From NCBI GenBank assembly GCA_016935985.1, contig JAFGPW010000001.1, forward strand, positions 1-64,000: 64,000 nt of DNA, written 5' to 3'. Of this stretch, positions 17,836-28,000 are shown in pieces; the first letter of the stretch is position 1, and every line of letters begins with the position of its first letter. The stretch is from Candidatus Woesearchaeota archaeon. Its GTDB lineage: Archaea > Nanobdellota > Nanobdellia > Woesearchaeales > JAFGPW01. Below the pieces are notes generated by a model. That model saw only the letters and a list, made by a program, of their open reading frames with translations. It searched no databases and was not told where the DNA came from. A program made the position numbers and the translations under genes.

Positions 17836-17961
17836 CTGAGAGGGATAAGTAAGTATATATTCTTTTCGAATCAGCCGCCGGCAATAGACGAGAATCCTGT
17901 CTTGATCCGGCCCAGCGCCCAACAGAAAATTTTAAATAATGCCGAGGAGGAAGGAGGGTGC

Positions 17962-19632
17962 ATGCGGTGGCGTCTCATACTCATCGGCCTGATGGCGTTC
18001 GCGGCTCTCGCGTGGGGCGCGGCTGCCGAGGATTATGTCCTTGTCGACGCGAAGGACTGGCGCGACGTCTATTCAGGCGTGCTCTACGCGAAGGTGCTCG
18101 GGCTCCCTGACAACTTCCTCGTATCCGAGCGCCACGCCTACATCCTGGTCGACACGACCGACCCGAAGCTCAGGGAGATATTCTATATCAGGTCAGACAA
18201 CCCTTACGCGATCGGCCTCGAGCGCTCCTTCGAGGGCCGCGGCCACACGGTCGAGACTCTGCGGTACGGCGGCCCGATCAACCTCGCGCTCGCCGAGCGG
18301 CTGGCGCGCGACCACGGCATCGACTCGTTCATCGTCATCGACGATTCCTACGGCTTCAACGCCATATCGGCCGCGCCGTACGCCGTAGTGTCGGAATCCT
18401 ATGTCATCTTCGGAACGTCCGAGACGATCGACGACGTCATCGCGTTCCTCGACCGGAACGCACGCAGGGTCATGGTCTACGGCTACGTCACGCCCGAGGT
18501 CGCGCAGGCGCTCGTCCGGTTCGCGCCCGAGACCATCGATTCCGGCAACCGCTTCGACGACAACATCGAGATCCACAAGCGGTATCTCGCGCTGCGGCCG
18601 CGCAACCAGACCCTCGTCACCGGCGGGGACATCATCGAGGAATCCCTGATGGAGGGCTTCGATCCCGTGCTCCTCCTCGGCCGCGACGAGGTGCCTCCCC
18701 AGGTCCGGGAGTACCTCGCGAAGAGCGGCATCGAGACGCTCGTGCTGGTGGGCAACGAGTTCGTGGGGACGGTGAAGAACCTCAAGGACACGCTCGGCAT
18801 CAGGGCGTTCGTCAAGTTCGGCAGGACCGCGCGCCAGCTCTCCGGCACCTTCGACGAGATTGAGGGGCTCGATGTCTATCGCCTGCCGGAGATCCAGCTC
18901 GGGCTCGAGGTGACGGCGGCGCGGTACAACCTCCTTACCGGAACCCTTGAGGTCAACTATCGGAACACGGGAAGCGTCCGCGAGTTCATCCGCGCGACGA
19001 TCACCGCGCGCCGGGACGGGTCAGAGTTCACCTTCGGCGACGAGAATGAGGTCCTGATCGAGGCCGGCAAGGAACGAACGGTCGGCTACCAGGTGCGGCT
19101 CGATCGGGATGCGGCTACTGCGGATTTCTTCATCTTCTACGGCGACGGCCCGCGGGCGCTCGACCGCACGCTCGAGACGAGCGTGCCGATCCAGCACGTC
19201 GAGGTCGAGGACCGGTGCGAGCTCGCGCTCAGGGGAGTGTCGTACGACGTGCCGCGCAACTCCTTCTTCGTCTCGCTCGAGAACGGGGGCGATGCCGACT
19301 GCCATGCCGACGTCGAGCTCCGGGAGATCATCATCGGCGGCGAGGAGACGACGCTCATGACCGAGGCGCCGCTCAAGATCGAGGCAGGCGCCGGCCTGGA
19401 CGTCAGGATCAGGCAGCGTCTCACCGATTATGATCTCGAGGACAACCCGTGGGTGCGCGCGGTGGTCTACTACGGCCAGCGTGAGGACGCGCTCATCAAG
19501 ACGATCGACGAGACGATCGAGCTCAGGATCAGGACAGCCACTAACCTCATCTGGGTGGTGAGCCTGGTCGCCCTCCTGGTCATCCTCGCATTCCTCTTCT
19601 TCAGGCGCCGCAGGAAGCGCAACGCGGAGTGA
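17962..19632 (+). CDS. membrane-anchored surface protein, CWB2-like repeats
   Basis: ATG 17962 is preceded by aaggaggg and by a TATA-like ttttaaata (about 17930), so it is preferred over a TTG 60 bases upstream. The 556-residue product has a signal peptide (residues 1-22, LILIGLMAFAALAWGAAA). Residues about 24-310 contain repeated alpha/beta units (LVDAKDWRDVYSGVLYAKVL, FIVIDDSYGFNAIS, LVLVGNEFVGTV) that resemble the cell-wall-binding repeat 2 fold. Two Ig-like regions follow (about 310-500), then one membrane helix (about 530-550, VVSLVALLVILAFLFF) and a short RRRRKR cytoplasmic tail. It is therefore anchored outside-facing in the membrane. Attachment to the S-layer or other envelope polymers is inferred. 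The family assignment is tentative. Confidence 0.75.
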   Translation: MRWRLILIGLMAFAALAWGAAAEDYVLVDAKDWRDVYSGVLYAKVLGLPDNFLVSERHAYILVDTTDPKLREIFYIRSDNPYAIGLERSFEGRGHTVETLRYGGPINLALAERLARDHGIDSFIVIDDSYGFNAISAAPYAVVSESYVIFGTSETIDDVIAFLDRNARRVMVYGYVTPEVAQALVRFAPETIDSGNRFDDNIEIHKRYLALRPRNQTLVTGGDIIEESLMEGFDPVLLLGRDEVPPQVREYLAKSGIETLVLVGNEFVGTVKNLKDTLGIRAFVKFGRTARQLSGTFDEIEGLDVYRLPEIQLGLEVTAARYNLLTGTLEVNYRNTGSVREFIRATITARRDGSEFTFGDENEVLIEAGKERTVGYQVRLDRDAATADFFIFYGDGPRALDRTLETSVPIQHVEVEDRCELALRGVSYDVPRNSFFVSLENGGDADCHADVELREIIIGGEETTLMTEAPLKIEAGAGLDVRIRQRLTDYDLEDNPWVRAVVYYGQREDALIKTIDETIELRIRTATNLIWVVSLVALLVILAFLFFRRRRKRNAE

Positions 19633-19852
19633 GCGAACGCCTTTGACAGTACCTTGAATCCTCCAACTCCATCTTCTGATGTATTTTCAGTTTCGCTTTT
19701 TTATCAATTATGTAATTAATTATAATCAAATCAATGGTTGATAGTGATCATCATGGTTAATTTTCGTCTATTATATGAAAACCGACAGCTTTATATAGTT
19801 CTTTCGTTAATTATCGAAATGCGAAACTCGATATCTTATCATTTTCAGCACC
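19633..19852 (+). promoter_or_regulatory. AT-rich promoter region of the second regulator/surface module
   Basis: A 220-base AT-rich gap with no gene. The TATA box is tttatatag (about 19790-19798), 55-63 bases before ATG 19853. Between them lies atcga...tcgat (19813-19832) enclosing gcgaaactc. The heptamer gaaactc also occurs in the operator repeats of the paralogous module at 14729-14825, although in the opposite orientation to the gene. Confidence 0.45.
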
Positions 19853-20617
19853 ATGGCCGATCAGGAGAGCCGATCCTATCTGGGAGAGCGTGATCTAATA
19901 CTCGGCGCTCCCCTCCCGGAGAGGACCAAGACACTCTACCTGATCGCGAGCGAGACCGGCGCGAGTCTCTCCCTCATCGCCGGGCTCAGGGTGCGGGATA
20001 TCGATTTCAGGCGCCACGCGATAAGTCTCGAAGGCAGACGAGTTTCGCCTCTTTCTGAAAAGGCCATCGGGACTATCCGGACGTACGCCGAAGGCCTCGG
20101 GGACGCCGACTTCTTGTTCCGTTCGCGCGAGGGCGGCCATCTCTCGACGCGAAGGATCCAGCAGGAGCTGGAGACGGTCTCGCAGGCGCTCGGCAGGGCA
20201 GTGAGCAGGCGGACGCTCGAGGCTGAGCGTCGGCGCCGAGAGGCTGAGGCATCTGAGGAACGGATCGAGCTCGAGCGGCTGCTCGTCTGGTCCGCAGACC
20301 GCCGCGAGGAGACGATTCTCAGGACGGTCCACGAGACGGGGCTCAAGGGGTCGCAGGTCTGCGCTCTCACGGCCGGCGATCTCGACCCGGTCAGGGGCAG
20401 GGTCAAAGGCATCCCTGTCAGCTGGAAGCTGATCGAGCTCCTCGAGGAGCTCGCGGCAGGAGGGCTCCCTGATGAGCGCCTCTTCCGGACGCGGCAGTCC
20501 GCGGCTATGACGCCGCGGCGGCTGCAGCAGCTCCTCAGGCGGCTCGGTGTCACGAGCGAGGAGCTCAGGAGGGGGAGATGGAGGAAGGGCAGAGGAGGTG
20601 ACCGGTCCGGACGATGA
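19853..20617 (+). CDS. tandem tyrosine-recombinase-fold protein, non-catalytic; likely DNA-binding regulator
   Basis: A 254-residue protein built from two related halves. The first (TLYLIASETGASLSLIAGLR, VRDIDFRRHAISL, ADFLFRSREGGHLSTRRIQQ) and the second (ETILRTVHETGLKGSQVCAL, ERLFRTRQSAAMTPRRLQQL) each resemble the Arg-containing first half of an integrase catalytic domain, but the Arg of the TGxR motif, the HxxR box and a terminal Tyr are absent. A charged helix (about 130-150) joins them. The last ATGA overlaps the start of the secreted-protein gene at 20614. It looks like an expanded paralogue of the 14061-14630 product. A regulatory role for the downstream surface gene is inferred. Confidence 0.7.
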   Translation: MADQESRSYLGERDLILGAPLPERTKTLYLIASETGASLSLIAGLRVRDIDFRRHAISLEGRRVSPLSEKAIGTIRTYAEGLGDADFLFRSREGGHLSTRRIQQELETVSQALGRAVSRRTLEAERRRREAEASEERIELERLLVWSADRREETILRTVHETGLKGSQVCALTAGDLDPVRGRVKGIPVSWKLIELLEELAAGGLPDERLFRTRQSAAMTPRRLQQLLRRLGVTSEELRRGRWRKGRGGDRSGR

Positions 20618-21339
20618 GCGGTAGACGACGCCAGCAGGACCGTGCACGTGTCCCGGAGAGCGTGAGCCGTCTCCTCCTGCTCGTCCTGCTCCTACCCGCG
20701 ATGGCGGGGATGGCATCGGGCCAGCAGGTGAACGCGAGCCTGAGCGCGGGAGCGTCGGACACGAGCCCGGTCTGGGACCGCGGGAGCGATAGCCCGCTCG
20801 GCGGTACGTCCACACAGGTGGACCTCGTGCTGCTCACGCAGACGCAGTACTGGCAAGGCTACTACGGCAGCTACAACGCGACCATATCCCTCAAGAACGC
20901 GGCAGGCGCGAGCCTCTTCACGTGGGGACCGGCCCGGTCTGGCGAGGTCCTGGCGGCGAGGAGCCCATACATCGACTGGGAGGGCCTCGGCTGCGCAGAC
21001 GCGGCGCAGGTTCTCGCCGAGAATGCCATCACCGGGAACCGGAGCGATGCGGTGAACGAGACCTTCGCGTCGCCGAACGTCCAGGCCTTCAGCCTCGCTG
21101 GCATAGACTACGCTCAGGGACAGTGCCAGCACGCGACCTTCCTCTACAACGCGACCCAGGAGGCAGGGACCTATGAGGAGGTGGTCATGCACGACGGCAC
21201 GAACGCTGTCTATGTCTCGATCGTCGCATCAGAAGGGGAAGGATTCGCCGGCGCAGCGGCGGACTTCGAGATGATCGTGCCCGAGGACGGCAGCGACGAC
21301 GTGCCGACGACGTACTATTTCTATGCTGAGATAGGGTAG
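20614..21339 (+). CDS. secreted protein of a conserved archaeal family of unknown function
   Basis: A 241-residue protein that overlaps the preceding regulator by ATGA, so translation is coupled. The N-terminus has basic residues and a hydrophobic Leu-rich helix (about residues 18-35, LLLLVLLLPAMAGMASG), a probable signal peptide. The mature part contains LLTQTQYWQGYYGSYNATIS, SPYIDWEGLGC, VNETFASPNVQAF, a second Cys pair region and the ending TTYYFYAEIG. I recognise this pattern from hypothetical secreted proteins widespread in DPANN and related archaea, where the function is unknown. No membrane anchor follows, so it is either released or held by partners. Confidence 0.75.
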   Translation: MSGRRRQQDRARVPESVSRLLLLVLLLPAMAGMASGQQVNASLSAGASDTSPVWDRGSDSPLGGTSTQVDLVLLTQTQYWQGYYGSYNATISLKNAAGASLFTWGPARSGEVLAARSPYIDWEGLGCADAAQVLAENAITGNRSDAVNETFASPNVQAFSLAGIDYAQGQCQHATFLYNATQEAGTYEEVVMHDGTNAVYVSIVASEGEGFAGAAADFEMIVPEDGSDDVPTTYYFYAEIG

Positions 21340-21534
21340 ATATTTACAAAACAAGTAAAATTTTACTTATAATCTGAATTTTAATTATATTTAAATTTAC
21401 AAATTAAGTCATAAATATTCTATAAAATTATAGATTTTTTAGCAAAGAATGAAATAAATAGAAAGATATATATATTATTAGAGGAATAATATTTACAAAA
21501 TAAGTAATCTGGTACGACGTCCTGAAGCGATACC
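21340..21534 (+). promoter_or_regulatory. AT-rich promoter with iterated repeats and a perfect palindrome
   Basis: This gap is far richer in A+T than its surroundings and carries no gene. The sequence tatttacaaaacaagtaa (21341-21358) recurs as tatttacaaaataagtaa (21490-21507), and a third degenerate copy lies at 21394-21409. The first copy overlaps a perfect 16-base palindrome aagtaaaattttactt (21353-21368), which may also end the upstream transcript. A TATA-like atatatatta lies near 21468-21478, and the second repeat falls between it and the GTG start at 21535, a typical repressor position. Confidence 0.5.
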
Positions 21535-22083
21535 GTGAGGAAAGAGGCGACGCAGCGGACCGGGCAGCTCCTCCGGGCGGCAGCCCTCAAGGAGTATCCC
21601 CGGCTGGAGCGCATCGACCGCCTCGTCTCTGCCCTTGAGGATGCATACGGCCTCGCTCCGATCCAGGTCCTCGATCTCGCGAGACGCCGCGAGCGGCACA
21701 TCCTCGTCCCGCTTTCCATCTTCACCGGCGCGCTCGCGCCGCTCGAGGCCCTCGTCCTCTTCCTGCACAATAAGAAACGTCTCCCATTCGCGAGGATCGC
21801 ACAGCTCCTCGAGCGAGACCCCCGCACGGTCTGGTACACGCACAGCCAGGCGGCGAAGAAGGGAGCAAGAGCCATCCTCTCCCCCAAGGACATCCTCGTG
21901 CCGGTGGCCGTCTTCGCCCAGCGGGACCTCTCGGTCCTCGAGGCGGTGTGCGAACATCTCCACAAGGAGGGCTTCGGCTACAGGGAAATCGCAACCCTTC
22001 TCGTAAAAAGCCCATCGACCGCCTGGATCGCGCTCAGGCGTGCGCGTGAGAAACGGCTGGGAAGGGGGGTGAGGCGCGGATGA
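21535..22083 (+). CDS. double helix-turn-helix DNA-binding protein
   Basis: A 182-residue protein starting with GTG. It contains two related helix-turn-helix units of the sigma-70 region 4 / LuxR-like kind: residues about 76-105 (ALVLFLHNKKRLPFARIAQL followed by LERDPRTVWYTHSQA) and about 136-170 (LEAVCEHLHKEGFGYREIAT followed by LLVKSPSTAWIALRRAREK). A basic tail follows. It ends in an ATGA overlap with the 3,958-codon gene, so the two are translated together. The upstream gap holds repeats that could be its operator. Control of the giant surface gene and of itself is inferred from this layout. Confidence 0.75.
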   Translation: MRKEATQRTGQLLRAAALKEYPRLERIDRLVSALEDAYGLAPIQVLDLARRRERHILVPLSIFTGALAPLEALVLFLHNKKRLPFARIAQLLERDPRTVWYTHSQAAKKGARAILSPKDILVPVAVFAQRDLSVLEAVCEHLHKEGFGYREIATLLVKSPSTAWIALRRAREKRLGRGVRRG

Positions 22084-25000
22084 CCCCATCCCGACGGATT
22101 GTCGCCGCGACGCTCGCGCTCGTCCTCCTCGTCACGACGGTCGCCGCCATCTGGGGGCAGGCGGGAGTCAGGATAACGCTCGACAGGGAAGAGTACGGGC
22201 CGCACGACACGGTCGTCGTGACAGCCGAAGGCATCGAGGCGAGGACCGACTTCCACCATCAGGACCCCTATGCGAGCCGCACCGAACTCGCCAGCTGCTG
22301 GACCGACTGCACCTTCAACTACACGCCGCACATCTTCGCCCTCGGCACGAGCCACATCATCGCGGTGCAGGACGGGGCTGAGGTCGCCTCTGCCGGCTAC
22401 CTGCGGACGCTCGCCCCGCAGCAGGCGCCGATGCCGCTCCCGCAAGCACTCAGGACAGCCATCGCGGTCGAGGACCGGTCGCACCGGCGCATCGCCGCCC
22501 AGGTCCGGTTCATCCGCGATGACGGCCTCGCGATCGATGCGGGGAACGGCGGCAGCGTCGAGCTCGTCGTAGGCGACTACACGGCCGAGATCATCCCCGC
22601 TGTCGCGGAGATGCTGCCGATACGCAGGATCCTGCTCAGGGGCATAGCGGCAGGCAACGAGTTCAGGCCGAGGCTCGAGCGCATCGAGCCCGGCGACGGC
22701 TTCGTGGACGGGTACGCCATAGACCCCTCGACAGTCGAATTCTCCGGTGGAGAGATCGTAGCGACCGCGACCGGCAACGCGCTCTGGAAGTGCGCGGACT
22801 GGGACTTCGACGCCGGTACCTGCGGGGGCGGATGGGTGAAAGTGCGGCGGATCGTGCCCGGAGAGGACTATACCATCCCACTCGCGCGCGACGACCCGGC
22901 CTTCGCCGAGACGATCGAGGTGATCATGGTCCAGAGCTACCCGACGCTCTACGGCGACTGGACAGTGGAGTTCTTGACCGAAGGGACGGCGGATCTCGTC
23001 ATCACGCCGATGGACGGCACCACATGGGGCGAGGACGGGGCGCACGACCTGCGGTTCATTGAGGTCAGGTGCGGCGACGAGGCGGTCGATCGTGAGTGGG
23101 CCGACGGCTCGGTGATCGTCAGGGATTATACATGCGAGGGCACCGGCACCGAAGTGAGCACGGTCCTCACCGCTGAGAAGCATGGACTGCACTTCCAGTA
23201 CGGCATGGATGAGGCCTACGCCTACAACGACGTCAACGACTTCAAGGTCCAGCGCGGCTATGCCACCATCCCGGGATCATCCGCCACAGCCACAATCACC
23301 GCTGGTGTCGACTATGCCGCGCCGACCGGCCCTGCTTTCATCAGGATCGTCGGCACCCGGCTCACCGGCATGGGCGCGACCTCCGGCGGGACATCCAACC
23401 AGCGAGACGACGCTGACTCCTGGTCCACATCGATAACGAACCCCTCGAACCTCGCGACCTCTATCACCTTCTCCCGCCACAGCACCGACAACTGGGACGA
23501 CCGCATCGCGTACGAGATCATCGAGTACACCGGCCCTGCCGGCGGCAAGAACGAGATGAAGGTTCGCCAGGCAGGCACCGTCACCTACGTGACCACCGGA
23601 ACGACGGTCGACACCTCAGCGGTATCCGGGATATCGGACGATGCGGATGTCGTTGTCTTCATCACCGGCCAGCGCAGCCCCGAGACCGGCACGAACACCG
23701 GTTCGCTCTGGTCGACCGCTGAGTGGCTCGCGGCGTCCGACACAGCGCGGTTCACGCGGGGAGACGCGGGAGGCGACGCGACGAGCGTATCGTACGCGGT
23801 GGTCGAGTTCACGGGCAGCAACTGGAAGGTGCAACGGGTGCAGCACCAGTTCACCGCGGCCGGGTCGTGGCAGTACCGCTCGATAACGCCGGTCGCGAGC
23901 ACGGCGAAGACCTTTATCCATACCCAGCACCGCGCCGTCGCGGCATCGCCAGGCCTCGACGAGGCGGGAGAGGAAGCGTACCTCTACAACACGACGCACC
24001 TCGCGCTCCAGCTCGAGTCAAGCGCGACGACGCCTGCCAACCACTATGCTGTCGCCTGGATCGTCGAGAACAGCCAGTCCCAGGGCACCACGATGAAGGT
24101 CCAGCATCTCGGCGGCACGCGCGCGACCGGCGGGAGCGAGGAGGATACCTGGGCGGCATCGATAACACCAGTAAGTTCCAAGAACACGACCTCGATCTCC
24201 TGCGAGAACGGACGGTCAGCAGGCACGGGCACCTCCTACCCCCGCGGCTCTGTCACGTTCCTCCTCAACAGCACCTCGACCGTCGAGCTCAAGCAGGCGG
24301 ACACCGCCCAGGCGCAGGCCTACCGGTTCTGCGCCGTCGAGTGGCCGACGATGCATGAGGAGATCGCGCCGAAGGTGACGAAGGCGAACGTCACCCCCTC
24401 CCCCCAGACGGTCGGGCTGCCGGTGACCATCTCCACGAACGTGACCGACGGGACCGGCGTGAACGCGACGAAGGGCCTGGTCTCCCTCTCGAACGGGACC
24501 AAGATAAACTGCACGATGACCGACCCGGACAAGGACAGCATCTACACCTGCGTGTTCTCGACGACCGGGGAGATCGGCACGCACAACGTCACCATCTGGG
24601 CGAACGACACCTACGGCACCGTGAACCAGAGCGTCAAGACGAGCTTTGTCATCACTTACGGCACGCTCGCCGTATGGAGCGGCAAGACGAGCTATATAGA
24701 AGGGGAGACCGTCGACATCTACGGCACCGGCTTCACGCCGGGAGAGGAGGTGACGCTCATCATCTTCGATCCCGGCTCCGACCCGGTGAACGTGACGCCG
24801 ACGAACAGGACCGCGAACGCGACGGGCGGCATCAGCTTCTCCTGGGTCGTCCCGGCGGGACAGCAGCTCGGCACCTACACGCTGAACGCCACCGACACCT
24901 CGAACCCGAGCAGGAAGGCGGCTGGCACGTTCGACATCGTGAGCGCGGTGGTGCAGGCCGACGCCGAGGCGTACTCGCAAGGCGATACTGTCATCATCAC

Positions 25001-28000
25001 CGGCTACAGCTGGGACGCAGGGGAGAACGTCACCCTCAACATAACCGCTCCGGGAGGGACGACGGTCTACGGGCCGGTCAACCGGACCGCGAACGCGACC
25101 GGTTGGATCAGCGACAGCTGGCAGGTCACCTACGGCAGCCAGGTCGGCAACCATATGATACATGCCTTCCAGGCCGACACGCCGAGCAAGAGCGACACCT
25201 CCGTCTTCGAGGTGACGACGCTGGAGTCCGCCATCACCCCGCAGCACACCTGGTACCGGTGGGGCGAGATGGTGAACATCACCGGCACCGGATTCTCCGC
25301 TGGCGGGGAGGTGACCGTGGACATCTCCAACACCACCGGCTCGATCCCCGGCTATCCGGCGAACAGCACCGCGAACAGCACGGGCGCCTTCACGAGGTCA
25401 TGGACGGTCCCTGCCGACCAGCAGCTCGGCACCTACACGCTCGACGCCGCTGACGTCCAGTACGACAACCTCAACGACACCTCCCTGTTCGACATCGCCG
25501 TCCAGGGCGTCTCGACTGACCTCGAGGTGTACCAGTCAGGCGACACGGTGGTGATCGTCGGCCATGCCTGGTGGCGCGGCGAGGACGTCACCGTCGATGT
25601 CAGGAACTCGACCGGCGGCTCGAAGCCCGGCTTCCCGAAGAACCTCACCGCGGATTCCAACGGGACAATCGTCGACACCTGGACCGCACAGCCGGGAGGC
25701 ACGGTCGAGACCCACAACCTCAGCGCCTTCCAGGCCGGACGGCCGTCGCTTTCCGACTGGACGCTCTTCAACGTCACGCTCGTCGCGACCCTCTCGGCTG
25801 ACCAGGAGGAGTATTACCAGGACGCGCTGGTGACGCTCTCGGGAAGCTTCTTCTCCGACAACGGAGACGTCACGGTCGACATCGTGCAGCTCGCTTCAGG
25901 CGGCAATGCCAAGGGCTACCCCGCGACTATCCAGGCGGACGGCAGCGGCGATATCGCGTTCACCTGGAACACGAGCAGGTGGTGCGAAGGCGCCTATCTG
26001 GTGACCGCGGTCGACGAGGCGTTCCCCGACCAGCTCTTCGCGAACACGACCTTTAGCATCAACTACAGCATGCTGCCGTTCGCCAACTTCGGCTTCGAGG
26101 AGAACAGCTTCGAGGGATGGGCGTGGGGCAAGAACAGCTTCCTCAACAACGGCGAGGACTGCAACGACGCCGAGTTCGGCAGCGGCGGCGACCGCATCGT
26201 GAGCGCAACTGTCGGCGACTGGGCGAAGGACGGCGGCATCTACACCGGCGGCGGCGGCGAGCAGGCAGACACCCTCGACGGCACGGACAGCGGCGCGACG
26301 GGGTACACCGGCATGCTCACCTCAGAGATGTTCACCATCCCCCAGAAGGCGAAGAACCTGACGTTCTGGATCCACTCCGACTACCGGAGCGCCGATAACA
26401 GCCAGTGCTACGGCGCCGCCGACGGCTACCGGTTCAGCGGCACCGCCAACCAGACGGCAAACGACTGGGGAGAGGGCTGCATCCATGCGGTGTGGGTCGA
26501 GGCGGGAGTCCCCGGACGGACGGGCGACTACTACATCTGGGAGAAGCACTCGACACGCTATGTCGCGAGCGCGGGATGCACCTCGGGCGCGAACCCCTTC
26601 TGTCCCGAGGAGACCGTCACGCTCGACGTGACCCCTTACCTCGGCCTCGACATCTACCTCACCGCCGAGTGCATCGGCAGGGGCAACGTCGACGACGCGC
26701 TCGTCCAGATCGACGGCACAGGCTGGGGGTTCCCTGCGGCGCAGTCCTGCACCCCCTTCGACACGACACCGCCGACCGTGAAGCAGATCGCCGCGACGCC
26801 AAAGCCCCAATCGCTCGGCCTGCCGGTCGCCATCACCGCGAACATCACCGACGCGAGCAACGTGAGCGTCGCCTATGCGACGGTCTCGTTCCCGAACGGG
26901 ACGAAGGTGAACATCTCGCTCACCGATCCTGACAAGAACAACATATTCTCCGGGACGCTCACTGACACCCTCATCGTCGGCACGTACAACATCTCGGTGT
27001 GGGCGAACGACACCTGGAACAACATCAACGCCACTCAGAAGGGCAACCTCACGGTACAGTACGGCACGCTCGCCGTCTGGACGGCGAAGACGAGCTACAT
27101 CAGGACCGAGACCGCGCAGATATACGGCACCGGCTACAACGCGCTCGTCGACGTCACGCTCGACCTCGCCAACAGCTCGGGCTCCGTGCCCGGCTACCCG
27201 AAGAACGTCAGCACGAACCAGACCGGCGGATTCGACGACTCCTGGGTCGTCCCGGCAAGCCAGCAGCTCGGCACCTACACGCTCAACGCCACCGACACGA
27301 CGGACGCGAGCAGGAACGCGACCGGGACGTTCGACATCGTGACCGCGGTCGTCCAGGCGGATGCGGGCGAGTTCGAGCAGGGCTGGACCGTGGGCATCAC
27401 CGGCTACAACTGGGACGCGGGCGAGAACGTGACGATAAACATCACCGGCCCTTCGTCCATCGTGGTCTACGGGCCGGCTAACCGCACCGCGAACGCAACC
27501 GGCTGGATCAGCGACAACTGGCAGGTCCCCTACGACGCGCAGCTCGGGAGCTATACCCTCGGCGCCTACGAGCCGGCAGCCCCTGAGAAGACCGACACCT
27601 TCCCGTTCACCGTGTCCAGGAGGACGATTATCATAACAGCCGATTATCCTTGGTACAAGGAAGGCGACCAGGCGAACGTCACCGGCTCGGGGTTCAGGGC
27701 AGGCCAAGGCGTGACGGTCGATATCTCCAACAGCACCGGCCCGGTCCCCGGCTACCCGACGGCGGCGACGGCGAACGCCACCGGCCACATCAACGGCAGC
27801 TGGACCGTCCCTGGCGGTCAGCAGCTCGGAGGGTATGTCTACAACGCGACCGACACCCTGTACCCGGACATGACGAACAGCACGAGCTTCAGCATCGTCA
27901 TGCAGCAGGTCGCGACCGACTCCTCCGGCTACTCGTCTGGCGACCTCGTCCAGATCACGGGCTCGTACTGGGACCGGCATGAGAACGTGACGCTCGACCT

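Noticed and set aside
17616-17852. 78-codon plus-strand frame (and a 111-codon minus frame over it)
   Set aside because: No ribosome-binding site, Arg/Ser/Pro-rich composition; only the 3' part of the minus frame (17461-17550) has a good start signal.
14061-20617. Active integrases marking prophages
   Set aside because: Catalytic residues are missing and there are no phage genes or attachment-site pairs around them.
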